DNA of 64,000 bases from Runella defluvii (GTDB taxonomy: Bacteria; Bacteroidota; Bacteroidia; Cytophagales; Spirosomataceae): assembly GCF_014195535.1 (NCBI RefSeq), contig NZ_JACIBY010000014.1, positions 64,501 to 128,500 of the forward strand, read 5' to 3'. The translations under genes were made by a program, and so were the position numbers. The notes beneath the pieces were generated by a model. That model saw only the letters and a program-made list of their open reading frames with translations. It had not been told where the DNA came from and ran no database searches. Of this stretch, positions 15,551 through 23,206 are shown one piece after another. Positions within the stretch are counted from its first letter, which is position 1; every line of letters begins with the position of its first letter.

Positions 15551-16297
15551 ATGGCACTCACAGATTTTGTCTTAGGGACATACCTATCCGCCACGAGCGC
15601 CAAAGGTTTTGTCAACCTGTACAGTAAACTTACTGCTCAAGATACCCTCGATACGACTTCCTACGTGGGTTCGGTTCAAAACGGAGCTAAAAATGGAGTT
15701 AATTTTGGGCAAATTATTGGTTGGAGAAAAACCAAAAATTTGGTAAAAATCAAACTTCGTGTTCCTATTTCTCAAAACCTCGGTTTGTCATCTGTCTCTG
15801 AGGTATGGGCTGATGCCTCACAAGTATCGCCATACGCTCCGCCATTGGACGAAACAGCCTTGAAGTTTTACTATTCAACTGGGAATGGGGTGCGTTTGCG
15901 CTCAACTCCAACCCTTGTGAGTTTGTCTAACGTAGTAGGTTCGGCCAACAAAGGGGCACTTTTGGGTAAATCGGATGGCTATACCGACAATAATTTTGTT
16001 CGTATCTACGCCACAACCCTCAATGGGAACTACAAGCTAGATGCCAAAGGGCAAAAAGTCTCGTTCTACGTTCACAAGGACTATGTAACCACCGTCAATC
16101 CCGCCGTTACGTCCACAACAACCAACGCGCCCGACGAAGGGAATGCTAGTCCTGTGCTAAAAGACCTTAGTCCCACCAATAATAGTAAAACAAGCCCGTC
16201 CATCGGAATTGTGATAGCGATTGGGTTGGGCATTATGGCCTTTGCAGTAGCGGTATTTAACAACGTTAAAAAACGAGCCAAGAAAACCAAACCATGA
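15551..16297 (+). CDS. SH3b-like protein with C-terminal membrane anchor
   Basis: The 248-residue product has an N-terminal beta region. It is followed by an SH3b-like segment (about 112-180) with NGVRLRSTPTL and a late strand FYVHKDYVT, typical of bacterial SH3 domains that bind cell wall. After a Thr/Asn-rich linker comes a membrane span (about 217-238) and a KKRAKKTKP tail. It probably presents a wall-binding domain next to a membrane. The stop overlaps the next start by ATGA. Confidence 0.6.
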   Translation: MALTDFVLGTYLSATSAKGFVNLYSKLTAQDTLDTTSYVGSVQNGAKNGVNFGQIIGWRKTKNLVKIKLRVPISQNLGLSSVSEVWADASQVSPYAPPLDETALKFYYSTGNGVRLRSTPTLVSLSNVVGSANKGALLGKSDGYTDNNFVRIYATTLNGNYKLDAKGQKVSFYVHKDYVTTVNPAVTSTTTNAPDEGNASPVLKDLSPTNNSKTSPSIGIVIAIGLGIMAFAVAVFNNVKKRAKKTKP

Positions 16298-16824
16298 GTA
16301 TTTACACCAAAGCCGCTACCCTTTTTACGGGTGCTGGAGCATCCAATAATGATGCTCAGCCCAAATGGTACGTCCAAGCCTTTCGTTCAAAGCCTATTAT
16401 GTACGGCTTAGTAGGAGTGGCAATCGTAGGGGTGATTTACTATTTTGGGGTTAAAAGCGCCAAAAATAAGTTGATGCTCGACCAAGTTGATTTAGATAAA
16501 TTGCCCTCTAAATCAGACAAATTAGAGAATATTACGCGTGAAGAACTCGACAAACTCGTGGCAGATTGTCGATGGTTCTTTGATAATATTTCTGCATCCC
16601 CTGGGGTGTACTGGCCTAAAAATACGCTTTTTACTAAGCTACTTACCCTAACAGATTATGAGCTAGGCGTATTAAACAACCAATACAACAACCTGTATGC
16701 CGATACGGACACGAATCTCTACAATGAGATTAAAGATGACTATTGGTACACCTATGACGAAGACTTGCAAATCAAATTACTTAACCGTCTCAAGGCAATT
16801 GGGGCAGGTAAAACAAAAGCCTAA
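16294..16824 (+). CDS. N-terminally anchored membrane protein
   Basis: The 176-residue product has a 32-residue N-terminal segment, one span (about 34-52, IMYGLVGVAIVGVIYYFGV), and a helical acidic domain rich in Tyr and Asp. The domain ends in NEIKDDYWYTYDEDLQIKLL. No enzyme motif or family is recognised. It overlaps the preceding gene at ATGA and is probably translationally coupled to it. Confidence 0.6.
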   Translation: MSIYTKAATLFTGAGASNNDAQPKWYVQAFRSKPIMYGLVGVAIVGVIYYFGVKSAKNKLMLDQVDLDKLPSKSDKLENITREELDKLVADCRWFFDNISASPGVYWPKNTLFTKLLTLTDYELGVLNNQYNNLYADTDTNLYNEIKDDYWYTYDEDLQIKLLNRLKAIGAGKTKA

Positions 16825-16833
16825 ACAACAGCT

Positions 16834-17040
16834 ATGGAAACGCAAAATAATAGTTTTTTGGATGCCATTATGGCATGGTTTCAGGGGGAAAAAGTACCCG
16901 AATTTACCTTTAATATCTCCATTGAAAACCAAACACTCCTAAAACTCGTAGGGTATAGTTCGCTGCTTATAGTGGGAGCCATTGCCCTTAACCAATGGCT
17001 TTTACGGGCTACGCTCAAACGTTTCTTTGGCAAAAACTAA
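16834..17040 (+). CDS. Small single-pass membrane protein (68 aa)
   Basis: An amphipathic N-terminal part (FLDAIMAWFQ) is followed by one span (about 36-56, LLKLVGYSSLLIVGAIALNQ) and a basic tail ending in KRFFGKN. No family is recognised. It is one of a run of micro membrane proteins in this operon. Confidence 0.6.
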   Translation: METQNNSFLDAIMAWFQGEKVPEFTFNISIENQTLLKLVGYSSLLIVGAIALNQWLLRATLKRFFGKN

Positions 17041-17047
17041 CACTGTT

Positions 17048-17344
17048 ATGCCTCACAGAGTCGCCCTTACGAAATTGTTCCAAGAAAACGGAGTATTTGC
17101 TTACATCCCACTTGGCTACATGGCCATGATTGATACCACGGCCCTCACCCAAATCATTACCTGCCTTACGGGGGGAGTTGTTGCTATTTTCGCGGTTCGC
17201 TACTACATAGCCAACACGCGCAAAATCGAAGTTGATACGGAAGTGTCTCAGCTCGAACGTGATAAACTTCTTATGGAGAAACAAGTAAAAACCTTAGCAA
17301 AAAAAGGTGGCAAGAAAATCAAAAAAGTAGAAGACGATGACTGA
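17048..17344 (+). CDS. Small membrane protein with Lys-rich coiled-coil tail
   Basis: The ATG at 17048 follows directly after the previous stop; a longer frame from 16982 would overlap it heavily. The 98-residue product has one or two hydrophobic segments (about 14-50) and a charged helical tail with KKGGKKIKKVEDDD. The end overlaps the start of a 38-residue membrane peptide. No family is recognised. Confidence 0.55.
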   Translation: MPHRVALTKLFQENGVFAYIPLGYMAMIDTTALTQIITCLTGGVVAIFAVRYYIANTRKIEVDTEVSQLERDKLLMEKQVKTLAKKGGKKIKKVEDDD

Positions 17345-17453
17345 GAAAATCAAAAATATCGTCCCTTGGGTGTCTTTGGTGGCCAGTGTTTGTACCATCA
17401 TCGCCTTTAGCTGGACACTTAGCAATCGAATCAAAACTGAATCAAAACCATGA
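17337..17453 (+). CDS. Membrane micro-protein (38 aa)
   Basis: ATG 17337 lies inside the end of the upstream gene and the TGA at 17451-17453 overlaps the muramidase start, so the frame fits the overlapping pattern of this operon. The product is almost entirely one span (IVPWVSLVASVCTIIAFSW) with a polar end. No family is recognised; membrane-peptide candidates of this size act in virions or as holin-like partners. Confidence 0.55.
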   Translation: MTEKIKNIVPWVSLVASVCTIIAFSWTLSNRIKTESKP

Positions 17454-17989
17454 AGCCCGTCTTAACCCTAGTAGATTATCAAAAAGCGGCCTTGACCATT
17501 GGCTGCAAAGTAGCAGCTATCATGGCTGTTGCGCTGGTCGAATCTTCGGGTGACGGTTTTGATTCGTCAGGTTCAATCAAAAAACGCTTTGAACCACATT
17601 GGTTTAAACGTCTTTCGGGAAAAACTGCCACGACTTTTCAACAAGCCTTTGCCCTTGACCCTATCAATACAATGAAAGCTACCTCGTGGGGAAAGTTTCA
17701 AATCATGGGCTTTCACTTTAAAGACTTGGGGTATTCGAGGGTTAATTACATGGTGGCTGCTTTTGAAAAAGGAGAGCCAGAACAATTGGAGGGCTTTATT
17801 CGCTTCGTTCAATGGAAGAAATTGGAAGACGAACTAAAAACCCTAAACTGGAACGGCTTTGCGTATATCTATAACGGTGAGGATTATGCTAAACTTGGCT
17901 ACCATACCAAAATGGCCAATGCCTATGCCCGTTATGCGGCTGACTCAACGGTACAGGAAGCCGAAGTTGTTGTAAAAAAAAACGACTAA
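17450..17989 (+). CDS. N-acetylmuramidase (PF11860-type endolysin)
   Basis: The 179-residue product matches the N-acetylmuramidase family along its length. Residues 18-35 (GCKVAAIMAVALVESSG) hold the probable catalytic Glu31. Later come FEPHWFKRL, TSWGKFQIMGF and, near the end, YNGEDYAKLGYHTKMANAY. It cleaves peptidoglycan glycan strands. It has no signal peptide in this frame. The gene ends GTA-AAA-AAA-AAC-GAC-TAA with a run of nine A (17974-17982). A -1 shift there would add a C-terminal membrane anchor (next entry). Neighbours are further wall enzymes. Confidence 0.85.
   Translation: MKPVLTLVDYQKAALTIGCKVAAIMAVALVESSGDGFDSSGSIKKRFEPHWFKRLSGKTATTFQQAFALDPINTMKATSWGKFQIMGFHFKDLGYSRVNYMVAAFEKGEPEQLEGFIRFVQWKKLEDELKTLNWNGFAYIYNGEDYAKLGYHTKMANAYARYAADSTVQEAEVVVKKND
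17974..17983 (+). promoter_or_regulatory. Possible -1 ribosomal frameshift (slippery) site
   Basis: Nine A followed by C give A-AAA-AAC in the zero frame at 17977-17983, a classic -1 slippery heptamer, six bases before the zero-frame stop. The -1 frame is then open to the TGA at 18106-18108 and encodes a membrane span. Polymerase slippage on A9 is an equal alternative. Confidence 0.45.
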
Positions 17990-18000
17990 CCACATCCATT

Positions 18001-18108
18001 TTGTACTCATTGTCGGGGCTTGTGTTGGTCGTTGGAAGTTTAGCCCTTTGGAAACCAAACCAAGCCCTAAAAATTTATCAAAAGGTTTTTAAAATAAGAA
18101 AGCCATGA
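18001..18108 (+). CDS. Membrane-anchor segment: -1 frame extension or TTG-start micro-protein
   Basis: This open frame has no ATG. From TTG 18001 it would encode 35 residues (LSGLVLVVGSLALWK span plus Lys-rich tail KIYQKVFKIRKP). It is also open upstream to the A9 run, so frameshifting would fuse it to the muramidase. Its TGA overlaps the next ATG as ATGA, the pattern used by real genes in this operon, which argues that it is coding. The span plus basic tail matches the anchors of neighbouring proteins. Confidence 0.5.
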   Translation: MYSLSGLVLVVGSLALWKPNQALKIYQKVFKIRKP

Positions 18109-18251
18109 ATACAAGAAAAATCTTAGTTGCTGTTCTTTTGGCGGTCGTTATTGCCTTGGGCGTGTATGGTTTGATTCAAGCTACGCGCAACAAAACCAAG
18201 GCCATAACCCGCTCGGGTTCAATCATTATCAACCAAAACCTTAGACCATAA
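18105..18251 (+). CDS. Membrane micro-protein (48 aa)
   Basis: The start overlaps the preceding frame's TGA, and the TAA (18249-18251) overlaps the next ATG. The product has an N-terminal span (ILVAVLLAVVIALGVYGLI) and a basic, Thr/Ser/Asn-rich tail. It could be a signal-anchor protein. No family is recognised. Confidence 0.6.
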   Translation: MNTRKILVAVLLAVVIALGVYGLIQATRNKTKAITRSGSIIINQNLRP

Positions 18252-18991
18252 TGGGCGTTTTAACACAAACCTTTCCAATGACGCAAAGGACGCTTGAGTC
18301 TTTTGCAACGGCCTATAAGGATGGTTCAATGGAATCGCTCTCAAAGGCCCTTAAAGACCAGTTTGGAGGCTTGCTGATAGAGTGTTGCGATGCGACACAA
18401 GTGGATTCTTTGTTGGCCTCCATTTTGCTGTACATCGAAGGAAAACCCGATGGCAAAAACGCGTGGCTAGAAAATGAATTTACGGGCTACAGCTCGGCCA
18501 ATCCCGCCAATGGGCGCTACATTGGTATTAGCCAAATCGACGTTCAAAGTGCCGCTTATGCCCTTTTTATAGAGTATCGTAATTCTGAGCTTAGTGACAA
18601 AGAATTGTCCTTTATGAAAGAAGCCATTGGTAACAGCAAGGCCACGGCCATTTACGACAAAATCAAAGTGGCCAAAAAGCAAAGCGCACCTGCGGACTGG
18701 CTCGCTGCCAACGCCAAAGCGTTGATTTACGATGGTTTGTACCACAGCACGGCTTTTAATATGCTGGCAGGGCAAATTTATTTTGGTCAATGTCTCGACA
18801 AACACGCGGGCGTGGCATCTCGATACGACAAAGCCTATTTTGCTTACAATCAGGGAATCAATACCAAGTTTCCTGTGACGCTCAATGCGGATGCCCTACT
18901 AAAAGCCAATGTAGCGGCCAATGGAAAAACGTACGTCTTGAAGTCGGTGGGCTTGCATAGCCCATTTTGGTTCTTAGAAGCACTTTTCTAA
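18251..18991 (+). CDS. Lytic-transglycosylase-like wall enzyme
   Basis: The 246-residue product shows a lysozyme-fold pattern: a helix ending in IEGKPDGK with Glu63 as candidate catalyst, then GRYIGISQID (89-97, compare G-x-x-Q), and late FAYNQG (197-202, compare AYNxG). This order is that of SLT-type transglycosylases. There is no signal peptide. It lies between the muramidase and an NlpC/P60-like gene, which supports a role in opening peptidoglycan during entry or exit. Homology is judged from motifs only. Confidence 0.55.
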   Translation: MGVLTQTFPMTQRTLESFATAYKDGSMESLSKALKDQFGGLLIECCDATQVDSLLASILLYIEGKPDGKNAWLENEFTGYSSANPANGRYIGISQIDVQSAAYALFIEYRNSELSDKELSFMKEAIGNSKATAIYDKIKVAKKQSAPADWLAANAKALIYDGLYHSTAFNMLAGQIYFGQCLDKHAGVASRYDKAYFAYNQGINTKFPVTLNADALLKANVAANGKTYVLKSVGLHSPFWFLEALF

Positions 18992-18992
18992 T

Positions 18993-19442
18993 ATGTTACT
19001 TGGATTTGAAACGGCAGAAACAAGCCTCAAAGGCAGTGTTATGAAATTTGGCTCTGGGGGGCAAATGATACATTGTCAGTTCGTATTTGAGAAGTACGAC
19101 AATGTTTGTGCATCGGCTTGGGAGCTTCATGGCATCGGTTTTCGCACCTACGAACAGACCGTAAAAGAAGAGCATCGTTGGGCATTTGTGGATTTTGGGA
19201 ATGAAAAAGACGAAGAGTTGTGGAGTTGGTTTCGTCAACGAATTGGCACTCCTTATGACCTTGGGGGGCTTTTTACCAGTTTTATCGTTCCGATGAAAAA
19301 ACGGGATTCGCCCAAAATGTTCTGTTCGGAGGTTTGTTATACGGCTTGTCAAGAGGTATTGAAGCTGAATTTACCCGCCGTCAATCCCGCTTATTTGAGT
19401 CCACAAGGATTGTATGACCTAATCACAAAAGGAAAATTGTAA
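18993..19442 (+). CDS. Permuted NlpC/P60 (YiiX-like) cysteine peptidase/amidase
   Basis: The 149-residue product has His27 in MIHCQFVF, then GTPYDLGGLF, and Cys111 in MFCSEVCY. This H-first, C-last order is that of circularly permuted papain-fold proteins (YiiX/DUF830 type), common in phages. The likely substrates are peptidoglycan peptides or amide/ester bonds. It starts one base after the transglycosylase-like gene, giving a three-enzyme wall cassette. Confidence 0.65.
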   Translation: MLLGFETAETSLKGSVMKFGSGGQMIHCQFVFEKYDNVCASAWELHGIGFRTYEQTVKEEHRWAFVDFGNEKDEELWSWFRQRIGTPYDLGGLFTSFIVPMKKRDSPKMFCSEVCYTACQEVLKLNLPAVNPAYLSPQGLYDLITKGKL

Positions 19443-19462
19443 AAACACTTAATAATCAAACA

Positions 19463-20044
19463 ATGGCACTCGGCAAAAAATCAACCAATCTTCCAGAAAT
19501 CGGAGATTTGGTAACGGTAAAAGTGGTTAGAGCCTTCGTTTTTGATGACAAAGACGAAACGGGCATCCCCACAGATTACCCCCAAAACGCAAGTTTAGGA
19601 GTACTTCAAGCAATTGAAGAAAATAGCGAAGGCAAAACGATGTATCAAGTTGATAACGGATGGATTGCCGCTGATGAAGTTGCGACCAAAGTCAACCCTA
19701 AGTACAGTTACCCCAATACGACTACCACGACAAGTGGTGGCTCGACTACGACAAAAAAAGACAATAGCGCGTTTTGGACGGCTATTTCCTCAATTGCTAC
19801 GGGTATTTTTGGGATTTTTGGCGGCAAAAAAACATCCACGTCGGGATCTAGCACCACCGAAAACACCGATACTTCAGAAAAAGATACGGGAGATGGAACA
19901 AACGGTGGCGGTACCACTAAAAAAACAACACCAACTTGGGTATATCTAACCTTTGGTGGTGTCGTAGTTGTCGGCATTATTGCCGCCTTGTTGTGGCCTA
20001 AAAAGAAAGAACCTACCCCCTCACCAAAGCCGATTGTACTATAA
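19463..20044 (+). CDS. C-terminally anchored protein with Thr/Ser-rich stalk
   Basis: The 193-residue product has a small beta-type N-terminal domain (about 1-75, SH3-like). Then comes an amphipathic hydrophobic segment (AISSIATGIFGIFGGKK), also seen in the protein at 21540, and a low-complexity Thr/Gly/Ser stalk. One span follows (about 158-177, YLTFGGVVVVGIIAALLW), then a KKKEPTPSPKP tail. It probably displays its domain near a membrane. Its last base is shared with the next start. Confidence 0.6.
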   Translation: MALGKKSTNLPEIGDLVTVKVVRAFVFDDKDETGIPTDYPQNASLGVLQAIEENSEGKTMYQVDNGWIAADEVATKVNPKYSYPNTTTTTSGGSTTTKKDNSAFWTAISSIATGIFGIFGGKKTSTSGSSTTENTDTSEKDTGDGTNGGGTTKKTTPTWVYLTFGGVVVVGIIAALLWPKKKEPTPSPKPIVL

Positions 20045-20799
20045 TGGCAAGTAAAACCTTTAATATCGCCTTAGTCGATACGACTGACCTTATTTTACAG
20101 GAGGATTTTTTGGCTACGGCCAAAGCCATCCAAGTCCAAGTAAGTCGTGATTTTGCACCCGTTTGGGATGTTGATGCCGTTATAGAGGTGTTTCCATCAC
20201 TCAGCGAGGTATCACCTGGGTTTTGGCCCGTCACGGTCGATAAGGTTATGGATATTCAAGGGGTAAACGGGTATCATTGGGTGGATGACAAAGGTATTCC
20301 CTTTTCAAAAGTAGTGTACCGAGATGGTTGGTCGCTAACGGCCTCGCACGAGATTTTAGAAATGCTCGTAAATCCCTACGTCAATAAGATGAAGGTTTTT
20401 AAGGCACTTGACGGTTCTGGGCAGGATGTAGAATATTTGGTTGAAGTATCAGACCCTGTAGAAGACAAAGACTACGGATACCGCATCGACGGGGTACTGG
20501 TAAGCAACTTCTACTATCCTGCCTTTTTTGATTTGACCACAACGGAAGGTAAAAAGTATGACCATTTAGGTTGGCTACGTGAGCCACGCAAACTTTTGAA
20601 TGGGGGCTACATATCTTGGCGCAATGCCGCTGGGGAGTGGTTTCAGGCTTTTATGCTCGAAAATAAATTGATTTTCAAAAAGCTAGGAGAAGCCACGCCA
20701 CTCACCACGGCAGAGACAAAGAAGGTTCTCAGCATCGTCGGATTTTCTCTTTTAATCCTGTCCTCTATCGTGTTTTTAGTTCGATTATTCCGTAAATAA
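20044..20799 (+). CDS. Membrane-anchored HExxE zincin-like protein
   Basis: The 251-residue product contains SLTASHEILEMLVNP (98-111) with a gluzincin-like HExxE motif. About 30 residues later comes EVSDPVEDKDYGYRIDGVLV followed by SNFYYPAFF. This combination is known from uncharacterised proteins of bacteria and phages that look like zinc peptidases. A C-terminal span (about 226-247) and RLFRK tail anchor it. Next to the wall enzymes it may process envelope or virion proteins. Catalysis is inferred from the motif only. Confidence 0.6.
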   Translation: MASKTFNIALVDTTDLILQEDFLATAKAIQVQVSRDFAPVWDVDAVIEVFPSLSEVSPGFWPVTVDKVMDIQGVNGYHWVDDKGIPFSKVVYRDGWSLTASHEILEMLVNPYVNKMKVFKALDGSGQDVEYLVEVSDPVEDKDYGYRIDGVLVSNFYYPAFFDLTTTEGKKYDHLGWLREPRKLLNGGYISWRNAAGEWFQAFMLENKLIFKKLGEATPLTTAETKKVLSIVGFSLLILSSIVFLVRLFRK

Positions 20800-20807
20800 C
20801 GTGTAAC

Positions 20808-21401
20808 ATGGCTACTGCTTACGTAAAAAACCCCGCTCTCAGCTTTTATTCAGAGCCTGATGAAAGCAAAATCGTTTCCGAAATTACCCGTAACTGGGCT
20901 ACGGAGCCTCATTACCTCAAAGATGTTGTAGAAGGTGCAACCTTGGGGGTATTGACAGGCAAAAAAACAGGTGATTTCGTACAAATCACTTATGAATTTG
21001 ACATCCGAATTAAGCAATTTAAGAAGGGATGGAAACAGTTTGTTTGGATTGGAAATGTAACTGATGTTTCTACATGGGAGCATCATACCGAAACCCTGTG
21101 GGTGAAGGAGGCAGACATTACGACCGAGTCGCCTACCGAGGCCCAAAAGAAGGCAGCGGCAGCGAAAGAAGTCGCGCGGAAAGCCCAAGTAGAAAAGATC
21201 TTGTCGGGTACTGATGGCACTGATCCTAGTCTTACTGCAAGCGGTGGTGGCACAACTGGTACGACAAATACAACGCTCATCGTTGCCATTGGCGCAGGGC
21301 TGGCATTGTTGGCGGGGGTGTTGATTTGGGCTTTTCGAGGAAAGAAAGCCGCGCCTCAACCTGTAACACCTAACATCATTGATTTATCAAAAAAGCCATG
21401 A
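20808..21401 (+). CDS. SH3b-like protein with C-terminal membrane anchor
   Basis: The 197-residue product has a beta-rich N-terminal domain (about 1-105) ending in LWVKEADI, an SH3b-like closing strand. An Ala/Lys helix and Gly/Thr linker lead to one span (about 156-177, TLIVAIGAGLALLAGVLIWA) and a tail with GKKAAPQP. The architecture matches the protein at 15551. Its stop overlaps the ATG of the next micro-protein. Confidence 0.6.
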   Translation: MATAYVKNPALSFYSEPDESKIVSEITRNWATEPHYLKDVVEGATLGVLTGKKTGDFVQITYEFDIRIKQFKKGWKQFVWIGNVTDVSTWEHHTETLWVKEADITTESPTEAQKKAAAAKEVARKAQVEKILSGTDGTDPSLTASGGGTTGTTNTTLIVAIGAGLALLAGVLIWAFRGKKAAPQPVTPNIIDLSKKP

Positions 21402-21535
21402 AAACTGCTCCACGTTGGCTACGATTTACGGTGGCCACTATCGTCATAATCAGCGGTGCCGTATCCTTAGTGGCCAACTACGTCACCATCCAAGATTACT
21501 TGGAGAAAAAGAAAACTTTAACCTCAAAAGAATAG
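21398..21535 (+). CDS. Membrane micro-protein (45 aa)
   Basis: ATG 21398 overlaps the previous TGA. The product has a basic N-terminus (MKTAPRWLRF), one span (VATIVIISGAVSLVANYV) and a charged tail (YLEKKKTLTSKE). No family is recognised. It is one of several overlapping micro membrane genes. Confidence 0.6.
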   Translation: MKTAPRWLRFTVATIVIISGAVSLVANYVTIQDYLEKKKTLTSKE

Positions 21536-21539
21536 CCCA

Positions 21540-21887
21540 ATGGCAGCCGCAACAGGAACCATCGTATCGTCTGTTTCTCAGGCCGTGACTGGCATTTTCG
21601 GGTTTTTGTCGAAGGGCAAAGACCTGAAAATTGAGGAAGAAAATACCTCACAACTTCGATTGCAACTTGAATCAGCCGAAGACGTAGAGTTGCAAAAAAC
21701 GTTACAGCGCAAACTTGACGTACAAATTACGCAGCTCAACGCCGCTACCGAAGCCGACCGCGTTAGGCGAATTGGGGCATTGGCAACCACCTTTGCCGTG
21801 CTAGGGCTTGTCGGGATTGTGATTGTGCAAGTATTTAAGTTTAAAACAAAAAAAGAAACGCCTCCAGCTCCTATTATTCTGCAATAG
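21540..21887 (+). CDS. Small membrane protein with coiled coil
   Basis: The 115-residue product opens with an amphipathic segment (VSSVSQAVTGIFGFLSKGK) like that in the protein at 19463. A charged coiled coil (about 30-75) follows, then one span (about 80-98, LATTFAVLGLVGIVIVQVF) and a KTKKE-Pro-rich tail. No family is recognised. Confidence 0.6.
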   Translation: MAAATGTIVSSVSQAVTGIFGFLSKGKDLKIEEENTSQLRLQLESAEDVELQKTLQRKLDVQITQLNAATEADRVRRIGALATTFAVLGLVGIVIVQVFKFKTKKETPPAPIILQ

Positions 21888-21889
21888 CC

Positions 21890-22507
21890 ATGGACTACCG
21901 CTTAATACAAACCTACTACACTCGCTATCCACTGACGGCCAAAATCTACGAAATCAAGCAGTTTGCCTGTTATTATGAGATAGACTACACCTTCACGGGG
22001 CGTAATTATTTGACGGTGGATGTGTTGGAAAATTGGCCTTGGGAAAAACGCCCGATTGCGATTTCGGCGGCGATGATGTTGCCTTATGACATCACAAAAA
22101 CTGCCGAAGAGAATGCCAAGCCAGATGATAGATGGTATTTGATTTTCCAGAATAACGACCAAATAAAAATTGGTGATTGGAAAATGAAAACACCGCAGAT
22201 GCAAGCCGATTTTTTGGGAGAGAATTATACTCCCGAAAAAGAGGGTAAGCCCGCATTTGGCTCTGCCCCCGGAACGGCAGCAGATGATGGTGCCAAGTTG
22301 TTACCTAACGAGAACTTAAAATCACTTTTTGCCAGTGTTAATGGCCCAAACACTAGCAAAAACCTGCTTTGGGTTATTCTGGTGGTTGTTTTCTCGGCTA
22401 TTGCCTTTGTGATTTATTGGGCAATCAAAAAGGCCAAGACAAAAGCAGAAGTTGTGGCCTCAAAGTATGGCAAGTACAGCAAAGATATGGTCGATATAGT
22501 GACGTAA
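21890..22507 (+). CDS. C-terminally anchored membrane protein
   Basis: The 205-residue product has an N-terminal alpha/beta domain rich in Tyr and Trp (about 1-115), a Gly/Ala/Asp linker, one span (about 158-180, LLWVILVVVFSAIAFVIYWA) and a long basic tail. No family is recognised. It shares the head-linker-anchor-basic-tail plan of its neighbours. Confidence 0.6.
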   Translation: MDYRLIQTYYTRYPLTAKIYEIKQFACYYEIDYTFTGRNYLTVDVLENWPWEKRPIAISAAMMLPYDITKTAEENAKPDDRWYLIFQNNDQIKIGDWKMKTPQMQADFLGENYTPEKEGKPAFGSAPGTAADDGAKLLPNENLKSLFASVNGPNTSKNLLWVILVVVFSAIAFVIYWAIKKAKTKAEVVASKYGKYSKDMVDIVT

Positions 22508-22508
22508 A

Positions 22509-22604
22509 ATGAAACAGTCAACCTACCTAAAGCTCTCTACCCTTGCCCTGTCTATTTTGGCCTTGGGGTGGTGTTTGCTTTTATTAAACCAATTGTTGCA
22601 ATGA
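22509..22604 (+). CDS. Membrane micro-protein (31 aa)
   Basis: ATG 22509 begins just after the previous stop, and TGA 22602-22604 overlaps the next ATG (22601) as ATGA. The product is one Leu-rich hydrophobic helix (LSTLALSILALGWCLLLLNQ). It is the smallest coding frame proposed here; the tidy overlaps on both sides support it. Confidence 0.5.
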   Translation: MKQSTYLKLSTLALSILALGWCLLLLNQLLQ

Positions 22605-23194
22605 AATCTCCTAAGAACACAAACCTACTGAATAAGCTCCCAAAGTTGATGGGCAAATACAAGTGGGCGTTTATACCTGCTGTTGCAGTAGTAGGGGCGG
22701 TAGTCGCCTATTTGCTTGGCAACAAAAAAACCAAAACGGCCATAAAAAAAGCCTCATTGCCGATGGCAGAAAACCTGTCGTCGCAAAGTAATATTACTAT
22801 TGCGGGCATAAATCAGGGAACGGGGCTTGTAAATAACGACACCAATAACAACCCAAGCGGTGAGAATCAGTTTGGCGTGCTGGATATGCACGAACTTCGA
22901 TTGTCGGTAAACGATTTCGTGGTCAGTGATTTGTCTCCTAATACGAGCAATGCCTACGGCAAAAATTACCATAGTTTTTACCTGATTATGGACGATGACA
23001 GTAGTGTTCGCTCTACATTCCAAAACGTAGATTTGTCGTCGTACGAAGGGCAAACACTGATGATACGCAAGTTTGTCGTGGATTCAAATTTTGCCCCCAA
23101 TTTCCCCACTTTCGTAGCCAATTATTGGCGAATAGGGCGAAACAATAGTGACAATTACCTATTACATCATTCGCAGGCATTTCTTCAATTATAA
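22601..23194 (+). CDS. N-terminally anchored protein with paired surface domain
   Basis: The ATG at 22601 overlaps the upstream stop and is preferred to 22568. The 197-residue product has a basic N-terminus, one span (about 24-41, FIPAVAVVGAVVAYLLG), a polar linker, and a 110-residue C-terminal domain (from VLDMHELRLSV to the end). That domain is closely paralogous to the C-terminus of the next protein. The two therefore show the same domain, once membrane-anchored and once secreted. No family is recognised. Confidence 0.65.
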   Translation: MKSPKNTNLLNKLPKLMGKYKWAFIPAVAVVGAVVAYLLGNKKTKTAIKKASLPMAENLSSQSNITIAGINQGTGLVNNDTNNNPSGENQFGVLDMHELRLSVNDFVVSDLSPNTSNAYGKNYHSFYLIMDDDSSVRSTFQNVDLSSYEGQTLMIRKFVVDSNFAPNFPTFVANYWRIGRNNSDNYLLHHSQAFLQL

Positions 23195-23206
23195 CACAAT
23201 ACGACC

